Below, piece after piece: positions 1 through 5,526 of a stretch of 7,695 bases of DNA. The position numbers were made by a program, and so were the translations under genes. Position 1 is the first letter of the stretch, and each line of letters opens with the position of its first letter. The stretch is from NCBI GenBank assembly GCA_016214445.1, contig JACROM010000035.1, positions 1 to 7,695 on the forward strand, read 5' to 3'. The notes beneath the pieces were generated by a model, which had not been told where the DNA came from, ran no database searches, and was given only the letters and a program-made list of their open reading frames with translations. The stretch comes from Microcaldota archaeon (GTDB lineage Archaea; Micrarchaeota; Micrarchaeia; Norongarragalinales; Norongarragalinaceae).

Positions 1-128
1 GCGAATCAAAAAATTTCTTTCTTTTGAGACAGCCGCACCTTTCTTTCCCTGAAAACGCGCAAGCGTTTTCGGGGCGCCACAAAGCCAACGAGACTTTGTG
101 CGCGTCAAAAAAAGAAAGGGGTGGTCCA
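1..128 (-). other. Putative tRNA-His intron or split-tRNA leader, partial
   Basis: This sequence follows nucleotide 37 of tRNA-His and runs off the window. It can fold into a branched structure. A 9-bp stem pairs 38-46 with 111-119 and encloses two hairpins. One is a perfect 8-bp hairpin, 51-58 with 63-70, whose loop is GCAA on the plus strand and TTGC on the minus strand. The other pairs 74-84 with 94-103 with one bulged base. The palindrome at 121-132 also lets the anticodon region fold on itself. A run of seven T on the minus strand (113-107) follows that palindrome and could act as a terminator, which would favour a split tRNA over an intron. No reading frame, homing endonuclease motif or C/D-box pair is visible. 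Confidence 0.5.
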
Positions 129-165
129 CCACAGTCCAGTATTCTGCCACTAAACTACCCGCGCC
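129..165 (-). tRNA. tRNA-His (GTG), 5' half only
   Basis: Read on the minus strand from 165, the sequence fits tRNA positions -1 to 37. It has the extra G(-1) typical of tRNA-His (165), a 5' acceptor strand GCGCGGG (164-158), T8-A9, a D arm GTTT/GAAT around loop AGTGGCA (155-141), A26, the 5' anticodon stem CTGGA (139-135) and loop start CTGTGG with anticodon GTG (132-130) and G37 (129). The 3' anticodon strand TCCAG, the T arm and the acceptor partner CCCGCGC do not follow, and none is found elsewhere in the window on either side. The break falls after nucleotide 37, the canonical site of archaeal tRNA introns and of many split tRNAs. The 3' exon is therefore either beyond base 1, after an intron of at least 128 bases, or encoded elsewhere. 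Identity is well supported by G(-1) plus the anticodon. No clear TATA box lies about 25 bases upstream. Confidence 0.82.
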
Positions 166-194
166 ATTTTAGCGAAGCGTTCGTACGGAGCTTT

Positions 195-219
195 GCGATG
201 ATTTCCTTGAAATCATCGC
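195..219. repeat. Perfect 11-bp hairpin
   Basis: Bases 195-205 (GCGATGATTTC) are perfectly complementary to 209-219 around a three-base loop. It is the first of three adjacent hairpins in the 154 bases between the tRNA-His 5' end and the stop codon of the transglutaminase-like gene. It lies 30 bases upstream of the tRNA 5' end as read on the minus strand. It may be part of the 3' untranslated region of the transglutaminase-like mRNA or a terminator, but no T-run follows it on either strand. Confidence 0.7.
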
Positions 220-227
220 TTCCAACT

Positions 228-256
228 GCTCGCAACGAACGCAACCTCCTGCGAGC
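228..256. repeat. 7-bp hairpin with 15-base loop
   Basis: GCTCGCA at 228-234 pairs perfectly with TGCGAGC at 250-256. The second arm overlaps the first copy of the 12-base direct repeat (241-252). It is the middle member of the three-hairpin array. Confidence 0.5.
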
Positions 257-294
257 GAAGCCGTCGTTCCCTTCGAACGACGGCAACCTCCTGC
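241..294. repeat. 12-base direct repeat pair
   Basis: The 12-mer GCAACCTCCTGC occurs at 241-252 and again at 283-294, 42 bases apart, with the 260-284 hairpin almost exactly between the copies. On the minus strand each copy contains GGAGGT, which resembles a Shine-Dalgarno site, but no start codon follows either copy at a useful distance. Confidence 0.6.
260..284. repeat. Perfect 10-bp hairpin
   Basis: GCCGTCGTTC at 260-269 pairs perfectly with GAACGACGGC at 275-284 around a five-base loop. It lies 36 bases beyond the stop codon of the transglutaminase-like gene, in the direction of that gene's transcription. A 3'-end structure is plausible, though no T-rich tract follows. Confidence 0.7.
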
Positions 295-319
295 TAATGC
301 TTTTGGGGACGCGAGTTTT

Positions 320-1012
320 TCAAGGTTTGGGCTGCAGCACTTTCCGCCCGAACGAGTCGTACAGGCCTAGGAAACCTGCATGGAAAGGGTCTTTTCCAAC
401 TCGAATGTCCCTACTTTCTTTCTTGCCAGCCAGCTTCACAAATCTCCTGAATCGTTCATCGCTGATTTCAGTTATTATATTCGGCTTATGGAAGTCTATG
501 TCGCATTTTGATCCTTCTATGTCGGCAATCACAAAAGAGTGATTCAGGTACCTGTCGCGGTTTCGATCGTACCGCCGGTCCCGCACAAACCATGCTTTTT
601 TGCCGGGCTCAATTCCTTTTGCGCGCAAAAGCGCAAGCGTAACGAGGGCAAAATCAGCGCATCCTCTCGCCGGATACTCTTTACTAGTAGTGCCGACTAC
701 ATAGCCACTTTCGAGTATTTCACCAGCTGTGCGGCGCAGATAAACATATTGCAACAGATCCGCTTCGTGGGGCTGCAGATAATAATACTTAAGTCGGCTG
801 GAACGCAATAAGTGTAAGAGTTGCGTCAGCACTTTTATGTCGGCGCCTTTAATGCTGTCGGCAAAATCCTTAACGTGTTCATCAACACCTATTAAGTCAA
901 GCTCTCTTTCAGGTAAGCTTGCTTGTTTTATTTTTTCGTTCCGCAGAGCTAGTTCTTCGTGCGAAACCCCCGGCACCAGCGTTCTAACCAAGTCAGTAAA
1001 CTTTGCAAGCAT
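320..1012 (-). CDS. Transglutaminase-like cysteine-protease-fold protein
   Basis: This is a 230-residue soluble protein with no signal peptide or membrane segment. The centre and C-terminal half look like a transglutaminase-like domain. Cys118 sits in RGCADFALVTLALLRAKGI, matching the family pattern of a nucleophilic Cys starting a helix that ends in 'R..GI'. His158 in NHSFV and Asp171 or Asp173 in CDIDFH would complete the Cys-His-Asp triad. The first 100 residues are helical and charged, with no recognised domain. Members of this fold include peptidases, amidases and crosslinking enzymes, so the substrate is unknown. The ATG at 1012 has no ribosome binding site, but a TATA-like TTGTTAAA lies about 22 bases upstream, consistent with a leaderless mRNA. 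The gene diverges from the threonine operon and shares its 106-base intergenic region. A functional link to threonine synthesis is not shown. Confidence is high that the gene is real and moderate for the family. Confidence 0.78.
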   Translation of the reverse strand: MLAKFTDLVRTLVPGVSHEELALRNEKIKQASLPERELDLIGVDEHVKDFADSIKGADIKVLTQLLHLLRSSRLKYYYLQPHEADLLQYVYLRRTAGEILESGYVVGTTSKEYPARGCADFALVTLALLRAKGIEPGKKAWFVRDRRYDRNRDRYLNHSFVIADIEGSKCDIDFHKPNIITEISDERFRRFVKLAGKKESRDIRVGKDPFHAGFLGLYDSFGRKVLQPKP

Positions 1013-1029
1013 GGTTTGTCAACGAATGT

Positions 1030-1040
1030 GTTTAACAAAA
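1030..1040 (-). promoter_or_regulatory. TATA-like box for the transglutaminase-like gene
   Basis: On the minus strand TTTTGTTAAAC is centred about 22 bases before the start codon at 1012. This places transcription start at or next to the ATG. The match is by eye, and the AT-rich context makes chance occurrence possible. Confidence 0.4.
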
Positions 1041-1045
1041 AGACT

Positions 1046-1073
1046 TTTTCAACGTTTGGGAAGAGGTTGAAAA
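1046..1073. promoter_or_regulatory. Inverted repeat, possible operator
   Basis: TTTTCAAC at 1046-1053 and GTTGAAAA at 1066-1073 form a perfect 8+8 inverted repeat with a 12-base spacer. The half-site centres are 20 bases apart, about two helical turns, as expected for a dimeric DNA-binding protein. It lies just upstream of both TATA-like boxes in the divergent region, so one regulator could affect both the transglutaminase-like gene and the threonine operon. No regulator gene is present in the window. Confidence 0.4.
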
Positions 1074-1080
1074 GACCCTG

Positions 1081-1096
1081 ATAAAAAGGTTTAAAA
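1081..1096 (+). promoter_or_regulatory. TATA box and BRE-like element of the hom operon
   Basis: TTTAAAA at 1090-1096, preceded by purine-rich AAAAGG (1084-1089), is centred 26 bases before the ATG at 1119. There is no Shine-Dalgarno sequence before that ATG. The spacing predicts a leaderless transcript starting at or near the start codon, as is common for first genes of archaeal operons. ATAAAAAG at 1081-1088 is an alternative box that would give a short leader. Confidence 0.55.
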
Positions 1097-1118
1097 CGAT
1101 TGAAAGCACGCTTTTGTT

Positions 1119-2087
1119 ATGAAACTGCTTGTTTTGGGTTTCGGGAACGTCGGCAGGGCGCTAATAAGGATACTGCCGGAAAACGGCTTCGAGGCGTCAA
1201 TATGCAACAGCAAGGGCGGAATCAAGACCATGAGCTTGGACGAGCTGAAGAAAGCTGCGGACGAGGTGAAGTCGCTTCCTTCCCAAGCCGGCTACTTGGT
1301 GTTCAACCCGCAAAAGGCAGTTGAGAGCTGGGATTACGACGTGCTGGTGGACTTGACTCCTACTAATCTGGATGACGCGGAGCCTTCCAAGACGTACTGG
1401 AAAATCGCTTTCAACAGGGGAAAGAGCGTGGTCACCGCAAACAAGGGCCCGTTGGCGCTTAATTTCCGGGAAATGACAGATGCAGCAAGAAGGCAAAAAA
1501 ACGCTTCGCTTTTGTTCGAGGCGACTGTTGCAGGCGGAACGCCTGTTTTCTGTCTTGCCAAAAACTGCCTTAGGGGCGGCAAATTGACGAAGATAGAGGG
1601 GATACTCAACGGCACCACCAACTACATCCTGACGCAGATGAAGGCAGGCAAGACTTTCGAGGAGGCGCTTCAGGAGGCGCAGGACAAGGGTTACGCCGAA
1701 GCGGACCCGACCTATGACGTCAAGGGAATGGATGCCTTGGCCAAGGCAGTAATACTCGCGAACGCCATTTTCGGCAAAAACGTTTCCTTCAAGGACCTTG
1801 AAGCCGAGGGAATAGACGGGATAACGCTTGAAATGGTCAGGAAAGCTGAAGAACAGGGAGAGTGCTACAAGCTCATAGCTTCCATAGACGAGAACAACGT
1901 AAGCGTTTCGCCGAAAAGGATATCGTGCAGCCATCCTCTTGCGGCTGTCGGAAATGCGTGGAACGCTTTGACTTTCTACACCAAGAACGCGGACGCCATA
2001 ACGATTACGGGCAAGGGAGCTGGCGGGCTGCCGACTGCGTCCGCTGTTTTGAACGACATAATGGAACTCAAAAGTGAGGGAAACTAA
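1119..2087 (+). CDS. hom: Homoserine dehydrogenase
   Basis: It reduces L-aspartate 4-semialdehyde to L-homoserine with NAD(P)H in the cytoplasm, the branch point toward threonine and methionine. The 322 residues show the full catalytic core: the nucleotide-binding GFGNVG at 7-12, TANKGPLA at 106-113, EATVAGGTPV at 134-143, NGTTNYIL at 164-171 and AEADPTYDVKGMDALAK at 193-209. In the last motif Asp205 and Lys209 match the acid-base pair of the yeast enzyme by spacing. The protein ends after the core, so the C-terminal ACT domain found in many bacterial homologues is absent and feedback control through it is unlikely. It is first in a four-gene operon. Its TAA stop shares one base with the aspartate kinase start. 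The ATG at 1119 gives the correct N-terminal beta strand and fits the leaderless promoter. Confidence 0.97.
   Translation: MKLLVLGFGNVGRALIRILPENGFEASICNSKGGIKTMSLDELKKAADEVKSLPSQAGYLVFNPQKAVESWDYDVLVDLTPTNLDDAEPSKTYWKIAFNRGKSVVTANKGPLALNFREMTDAARRQKNASLLFEATVAGGTPVFCLAKNCLRGGKLTKIEGILNGTTNYILTQMKAGKTFEEALQEAQDKGYAEADPTYDVKGMDALAKAVILANAIFGKNVSFKDLEAEGIDGITLEMVRKAEEQGECYKLIASIDENNVSVSPKRISCSHPLAAVGNAWNALTFYTKNADAITITGKGAGGLPTASAVLNDIMELKSEGN
2075..2081 (+). promoter_or_regulatory. Shine-Dalgarno site for lysC
   Basis: TGAGGGA lies inside the end of hom, about six bases before the lysC ATG at 2087. With the one-base TAATG overlap it suggests translational coupling of the two enzymes. Confidence 0.5.
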
Positions 2088-3448
2088 TGGTCGTAATACA
2101 CAAATTCGGGGGAGGAGTGTTGCGCAAAGCCGAAGACTACGGCCGCGTCGCCTCGTTGCTTGAGGGCAAAGGCCATGTTGCAGTTGTTTCTGCTGTTTAC
2201 GGCGTGACCGACTCCCTTATCGAGGCAACGCAATCCAGCCTGAAGAGCGACGAACACATTGACGCATACACGCAACAACTGCTGCACGCGCACCTGAGCA
2301 TTTTGGACGTGTTGCAGAATACCGAAGTGAGAAAGGACGCAATCAAGAGGACAATGCAGGCAATCAACAGGCTGAACAAGATTCTTTACGGAGTTTTCCT
2401 CTTGAAGGAACTCACTCCGAGAACGCACGACGTAATCCAAAGCTACGGCGAAAGGCTTTCTGCCATAGCGTTGGAAGCGCACTTGCGGGAAAAGGGAATC
2501 GAAGCGAAGGCGTTTGACGCGGATCAGTCGGGTTTGGTTACCACACCGGTTTTCGGGAACGCCCTGCCCTTGATGGCGAAGACAACCGAGAACCTGAAGA
2601 AGAACGTTCTTCCCGCAGCGGAAAAAGGAGTGGTTGTTTTTACTGGTTATTTTGGAGCTGATGAAAAAGGCGAGATCACCACGCTTGGCAGGGGCGGGTC
2701 AGACTTTACTGCTGGAATAGTCGCGAATGCTTTGGACGCGGAAAAGGTCCTGGTTTGGAAGGACGTCGAGGGCTTCATGAGCGCGGACCCGAAAGTGGTC
2801 AGGGGCGCGAAGCTGATTCAACTGCTAAGCTATGATGAGGCCGAGGAACTTGGTTATTTTGGCGCGAAAATACTGCACCCGAAAACAATAACGCCGTTGA
2901 AAGAGAAAGGTATCCCGGTTTACGTGAAGAACATTTACGCTCCAGAGAAGGAAGGGACAGTTATTTCAGCGGAAGGCAAGGAAAGCGAGAGCGTGGCCAA
3001 GTCAGTTGCGATAAAAAAAGACTCCGTTCTGGTGACAATCAAGGGCGGCTCGCTCCTTGGTGTTTCGAGCGTCGCTTACCCGGTATTCGAGCACCTTCGC
3101 GCCGAAGACCTGCCTATTGATTCAATTTCAACTTCCCAGTCCGACCTGTCGCTTTGCTTCGAGCGGAAATACTTGGAGCGGTTCCAGAAAGCGTTGGGGC
3201 AGGCATCGGTTCCGATGGAAGACGTTTACATAGAAGAGGACGTTTCCCTGCTGGGCCTGATAGGCGAGGGAATGAACCACACCATAGGGGTTTCCGGACG
3301 GCTGTTTTCGTGCCTCGCGAAAGCTGAAGTGAACATCCGCATGATTTCGCAGGGAGCGTCCGAGATAAACATCACAGTAGCAATCAAGCGCGGCGACGTG
3401 GGCAAAGCGTTGAATGCTGTTCACGACGAATTCATTAACGGGAGATGA
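2087..3448 (+). CDS. lysC: Aspartate kinase with two ACT domains
   Basis: It phosphorylates L-aspartate to 4-phospho-L-aspartate, the committed step of the pathway. The 453 residues are a full-length monofunctional enzyme. The amino-acid kinase domain (about 1-290) has the N-terminal KFGG motif with Lys6, GERLSA at 121-126, the phosphate and substrate loop GRGGSDFTA at 201-209, KDVEGFMSADPK at 225-236 and YDEAEELGYFGAKILHPKT near 249-267. Two ACT domains follow (about 304-375 and 387-453). The second carries SQGASEINITVAI at 421-433, characteristic of the effector-binding region of Lys- or Thr-inhibited enzymes, so allosteric feedback is likely although the effector cannot be told. The usual KFGG(T/S)S reads KFGGGV here. 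The overlap with hom and the one-base gap to the next gene indicate a single transcript. Confidence 0.96.
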   Translation: MVVIHKFGGGVLRKAEDYGRVASLLEGKGHVAVVSAVYGVTDSLIEATQSSLKSDEHIDAYTQQLLHAHLSILDVLQNTEVRKDAIKRTMQAINRLNKILYGVFLLKELTPRTHDVIQSYGERLSAIALEAHLREKGIEAKAFDADQSGLVTTPVFGNALPLMAKTTENLKKNVLPAAEKGVVVFTGYFGADEKGEITTLGRGGSDFTAGIVANALDAEKVLVWKDVEGFMSADPKVVRGAKLIQLLSYDEAEELGYFGAKILHPKTITPLKEKGIPVYVKNIYAPEKEGTVISAEGKESESVAKSVAIKKDSVLVTIKGGSLLGVSSVAYPVFEHLRAEDLPIDSISTSQSDLSLCFERKYLERFQKALGQASVPMEDVYIEEDVSLLGLIGEGMNHTIGVSGRLFSCLAKAEVNIRMISQGASEINITVAIKRGDVGKALNAVHDEFINGR

Positions 3449-3449
3449 C

Positions 3450-4312
3450 ATGGCCGCGTCAAAACCTCAAGAAACAAGGCGACTGCCAAAAAAGATTTCT
3501 CCACGCTTAGAAAAACTCCAGCGGCTAGCGTTCCTGCACCATGACTTGAACTCGCATCTTGCCGCTGCAAATAGCTACGCACAACTGCTAAACGCACGCA
3601 AAAGAAACCTCTTGACTGAGGAAACCATTGGCGTTATTTCAAGAATTCGCGGGGAAGTATCGGAAATAGAAAAACACCTAGATGATGCGACAGGATCCGA
3701 AAAGGCTAGACGGAAGGGAACACCTGCAAAAAGTATAAACGTCACCGCACTCGAAAAAGAAATTGCCGAAAGGGCCGGTAGGCTCGTAAAACTGGCTGAA
3801 AAACTGGGAACCGAAAAGGGCAAGCACGAACAAATTGACACATGGGTTGGGCGAATACAAACCGCGTCAAATAATTTCAAAGACAGCATCAAACAGGCGT
3901 TTTCGCCTTCTTATGCGCCCTTTGATGTAAGGCAACTTTTGAAGGAAGTTTTCACTCAGCCGAACGTGCCGGAAGAAGAAGTAATGATACGCGGGAGTGA
4001 CTTGGATTTGAAAAGAGCATTGAGGAATTTGAAACAGAACGCGAAAGATGCAAAAGCTACGGGCGTCAGCGCAGAGTTGGAAAAAAGGAAGACAACGCGG
4101 TTCTGAAGGTCACAGACAACGGCGAGGGAATGGACGAGAAGACCCTGAAAAAAATGTTCCGGCCGGGTTTCAGCACGAAAGGAACCGGAAGGGGGCTCGG
4201 CCTCGCATCGGTGATGAAGATAATAACAGACCACGGCGGGACTATCTTCGCCAGAAGCAAAAAGGGGGTCGGAACGGAGTTCACAGTTGAACTGCCTCTG
4301 CACAAAAGGTGA
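3450..4312 (+). pseudogene. Soluble histidine kinase, frameshifted
   Basis: Read as one gene it encodes a 287-residue cytoplasmic histidine kinase without membrane or sensor domains. The frame from the ATG at 3450 gives 218 residues with an H box (LHHDLNSHLAAA, 29-40, likely phospho-acceptor His31) and N box (NLKQNAKDA, Asn197), then stops at 4104-4106. The -1 frame continues the fold seamlessly: DNGEGM (G1, 223-228 in repaired numbering), FRPGFSTK (F box), GRGLGLA (G2, 247-253) and GTEFTVELPL to a stop at 4310-4312. Adding one A to the A6 run at 4081-4086 restores the whole gene. Without this, the product lacks the ATP-binding boxes. The H to N distance of 166 residues is longer than usual; residues 50-145 form a charged helical insert. 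GGAG at 3441-3444 precedes the start. The cause may be a true mutation, an assembly error or slippage; sequence alone cannot decide. Confidence 0.85.
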
Positions 4313-4313
4313 T
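4307..4313 (+). promoter_or_regulatory. Shine-Dalgarno site deciding the asd start
   Basis: AGGTGAT overlaps the kinase stop codon and lies seven bases before the ATG at 4321. It is a strong match to the 3' end of archaeal 16S rRNA. It favours ATG 4321 over the GTG at 4309, which lies inside the site itself. Confidence 0.75.
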
Positions 4314-4320
4314 TGTTTTG

Positions 4321-5361
4321 ATGAAAGTAGCGATTCTAGCTGCAACAGGCTCGGTCGGGCAACGCTTTGTGCAGTTGTTGGAGGGCCACCCTTGGTTCGA
4401 AGTTTCAGTTTTAGCTGCTTCCGAGCGCTCCGTAGGAAAAAAATACTCGGAAGCGTGCCACTGGCTTCTTGACACGCCGATGCCGGACAAGGTCAAGGAC
4501 ATTGTTGTCGTAGATTGCAAACCGGAAAACATGGGCGGCGCGGGTTTTGTGTTTTCCTGTCTGCCAGGAGAGCTGGCTGGTCCGGTTGAGGAAGAGATGG
4601 CCAAAGCGGGTTATCCGGTGATTTCCAAGGCATCAGGAAACCGGTTGAAGGAGGACGTGCCGCTTATAGTGTCGGAAGTTAACTCTGAACACTTGGGTTT
4701 GATTGAAGTCCAGAGAAAGAAGTATGGCAGAAAGGGGTTCATTTCAACTGACCCGAACTGTTCCACTGCGCCGTTGGTGATGTGTCTTAAACCTCTAATG
4801 AAATACGGCATCAAGCGAGTTCACGTGGCGACCATGCAGGCCCTTAGCGGAGCTGGTTATCTAGGCGTCGCTTCAATGGACGCAGTAGGAAACGTCGTCC
4901 CTTACATCGGCGGCGAGGAGGAGAAGATAGAGACCGAAGCGCTGAAGATGCTCGGCACGCTCAAGGGCGGAAAAGTGGAGAACGCGCCAATAGTGGTGAG
5001 CGCGTCCTGCAACCGGGTTCCTGTTATAGACGGCCACACCGAGAGCGTGTTCGTAGAATTCGCGCAGGACGTTTCGGTCGAGCAAATCCTCAAGGAATGG
5101 GAAGCGTTCGAGGGCGAGCCTCAGAAACTCAAGCTTCCGTCAGCGCACAAGGCAATTGTTTACCGGACCGAACCGAACAGGCCACAACCTCGTCTTGACG
5201 TGATGGAAGGGAAAGGCATGAGCACGGTTGTGGGAAGGCTCCGCAAGGACGGGCCGAACAGGATAAAGTTCACCTGCCTCTCCCACAACACCATCCGTGG
5301 GGCTGCTGGAAACGGCATCCTCCACGCCGAACTGCTGAAGGCGAAGGGAGTGCTCGGGTAA
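4321..5361 (+). CDS. asd: Aspartate-semialdehyde dehydrogenase, archaeal/fungal type
   Basis: It reduces 4-phospho-L-aspartate to L-aspartate 4-semialdehyde with NADPH, the second step of the pathway, supplying homoserine dehydrogenase. The 346-residue protein begins MKVAILAATGSVGQRF, with the nucleotide-binding TGSVG at 9-13. The catalytic Cys147 lies in STDPNCSTAPL, and the substrate-binding Arg232 and catalytic His239 lie in SCNRVPVIDGHTES. SGAGYLGVASMDAVGN (176-191) and the overall pattern match the archaeal and fungal branch rather than the typical Gram-negative branch. A GTG at 4309 would add four residues, but the Shine-Dalgarno position and the family N-terminus support 4321. It is the last gene of the operon, eight bases after the kinase stop, and faces thrC tail to tail. 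Confidence 0.96.
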   Translation: MKVAILAATGSVGQRFVQLLEGHPWFEVSVLAASERSVGKKYSEACHWLLDTPMPDKVKDIVVVDCKPENMGGAGFVFSCLPGELAGPVEEEMAKAGYPVISKASGNRLKEDVPLIVSEVNSEHLGLIEVQRKKYGRKGFISTDPNCSTAPLVMCLKPLMKYGIKRVHVATMQALSGAGYLGVASMDAVGNVVPYIGGEEEKIETEALKMLGTLKGGKVENAPIVVSASCNRVPVIDGHTESVFVEFAQDVSVEQILKEWEAFEGEPQKLKLPSAHKAIVYRTEPNRPQPRLDVMEGKGMSTVVGRLRKDGPNRIKFTCLSHNTIRGAAGNGILHAELLKAKGVLG

Positions 5362-5507
5362 GGCACGTCGTGGAAAAAGTCCACAAAGGGCTCTCAATAT
5401 CGCGCGAAGCCAGAGCCGACAGTAAGGGAACGGGAGAGAATTGGACTACGTTCCCAATGAAAATCCCGCTGCACAAAAAGGCTGGCTGCAGCAAGTCGCA
5501 AAAGTAA
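5362..5507 (+). pseudogene. Possible C-terminal stub of a second histidine kinase
   Basis: Directly after the asd stop, one frame reads HVVEKVHKGLSISREARADS, then KGTGENWTTFPMKIPLHKKA, up to a TAA at 5505-5507. This matches the pattern after the G2 box of histidine kinases, where a helix such as 'VVE.HGG.I' is followed by 'KGTG..F...IPL'. It also shares the ending PLHK with the intact C-terminus of the kinase between lysC and asd (LPLHKR), including a nearly identical stretch CTGCACAAAAAGG at the DNA level. Compared with a normal kinase there is a three-residue excess before TTF, and the HGG signature is degraded. Everything upstream (H, N, G1, F and G2 boxes) is missing because asd occupies that space. 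It could instead be a chance reading of intergenic DNA. A GTG at 5370 would allow a 45-residue peptide, but no convincing ribosome binding site precedes it. Confidence 0.42.
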
Positions 5508-5523
5508 TGCAGCTTGCTTTTGC
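5498..5523. terminator. Hairpin between convergent operons
   Basis: GCAAAAG at 5498-5504 pairs with CTTTTGC at 5517-5523 around a 12-base loop. An overlapping alternative pairs GCTGCA near 5485-5490 with TGCAGC near 5508-5513. It lies immediately before the thrC stop codon, where transcripts from both sides must end. Archaeal termination depends mainly on T-runs, and only short ones occur here, so the role is uncertain. Confidence 0.3.
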
Positions 5524-5526
5524 TCG

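Noticed and set aside
121..165. A complete intronless tRNA-His
   Set aside because: After position 37 the sequence cannot form the anticodon stem with CTGGA, and no T arm or CCCGCGC acceptor strand follows.
195..294. CRISPR array
   Set aside because: There are only two short copies of a 12-base direct repeat, and the hairpins differ in sequence. There is no regular repeat-spacer pattern.
166..319. Permuted tRNA with its 3' half upstream of the 5' half
   Set aside because: No TCCAG, T-arm or CCCGCGC sequence is present on the minus strand between the transglutaminase-like stop and the tRNA start.
24..542. Plus-strand open frame of 172 codons
   Set aside because: It runs through the tRNA half and hairpin array and overlaps the end of the transglutaminase-like gene antisense. 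The translation is rich in Arg, Ser and Pro with no recognisable domain.
1013..1118. Riboswitch or attenuator controlling hom
   Set aside because: The TATA spacing predicts a leaderless mRNA, leaving no leader for a riboswitch. The inverted repeat lies upstream of the TATA box and so outside the transcript.
1197..1934. Long minus-strand open frame opposite hom
   Set aside because: It is an antisense shadow of a well-supported enzyme, with no family motifs and no upstream signals.
4048..4290. Open frame across the kinase frameshift in the third frame
   Set aside because: It is Arg- and Gly-rich and lacks kinase motifs; the G1, F and G2 boxes are in the other frame, which continues the kinase.
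4309..4320. GTG start for asd adding four residues
   Set aside because: The GTG lies inside the ribosome binding site AGGTGAT. ATG 4321 is correctly spaced from it and matches the family N-terminus.
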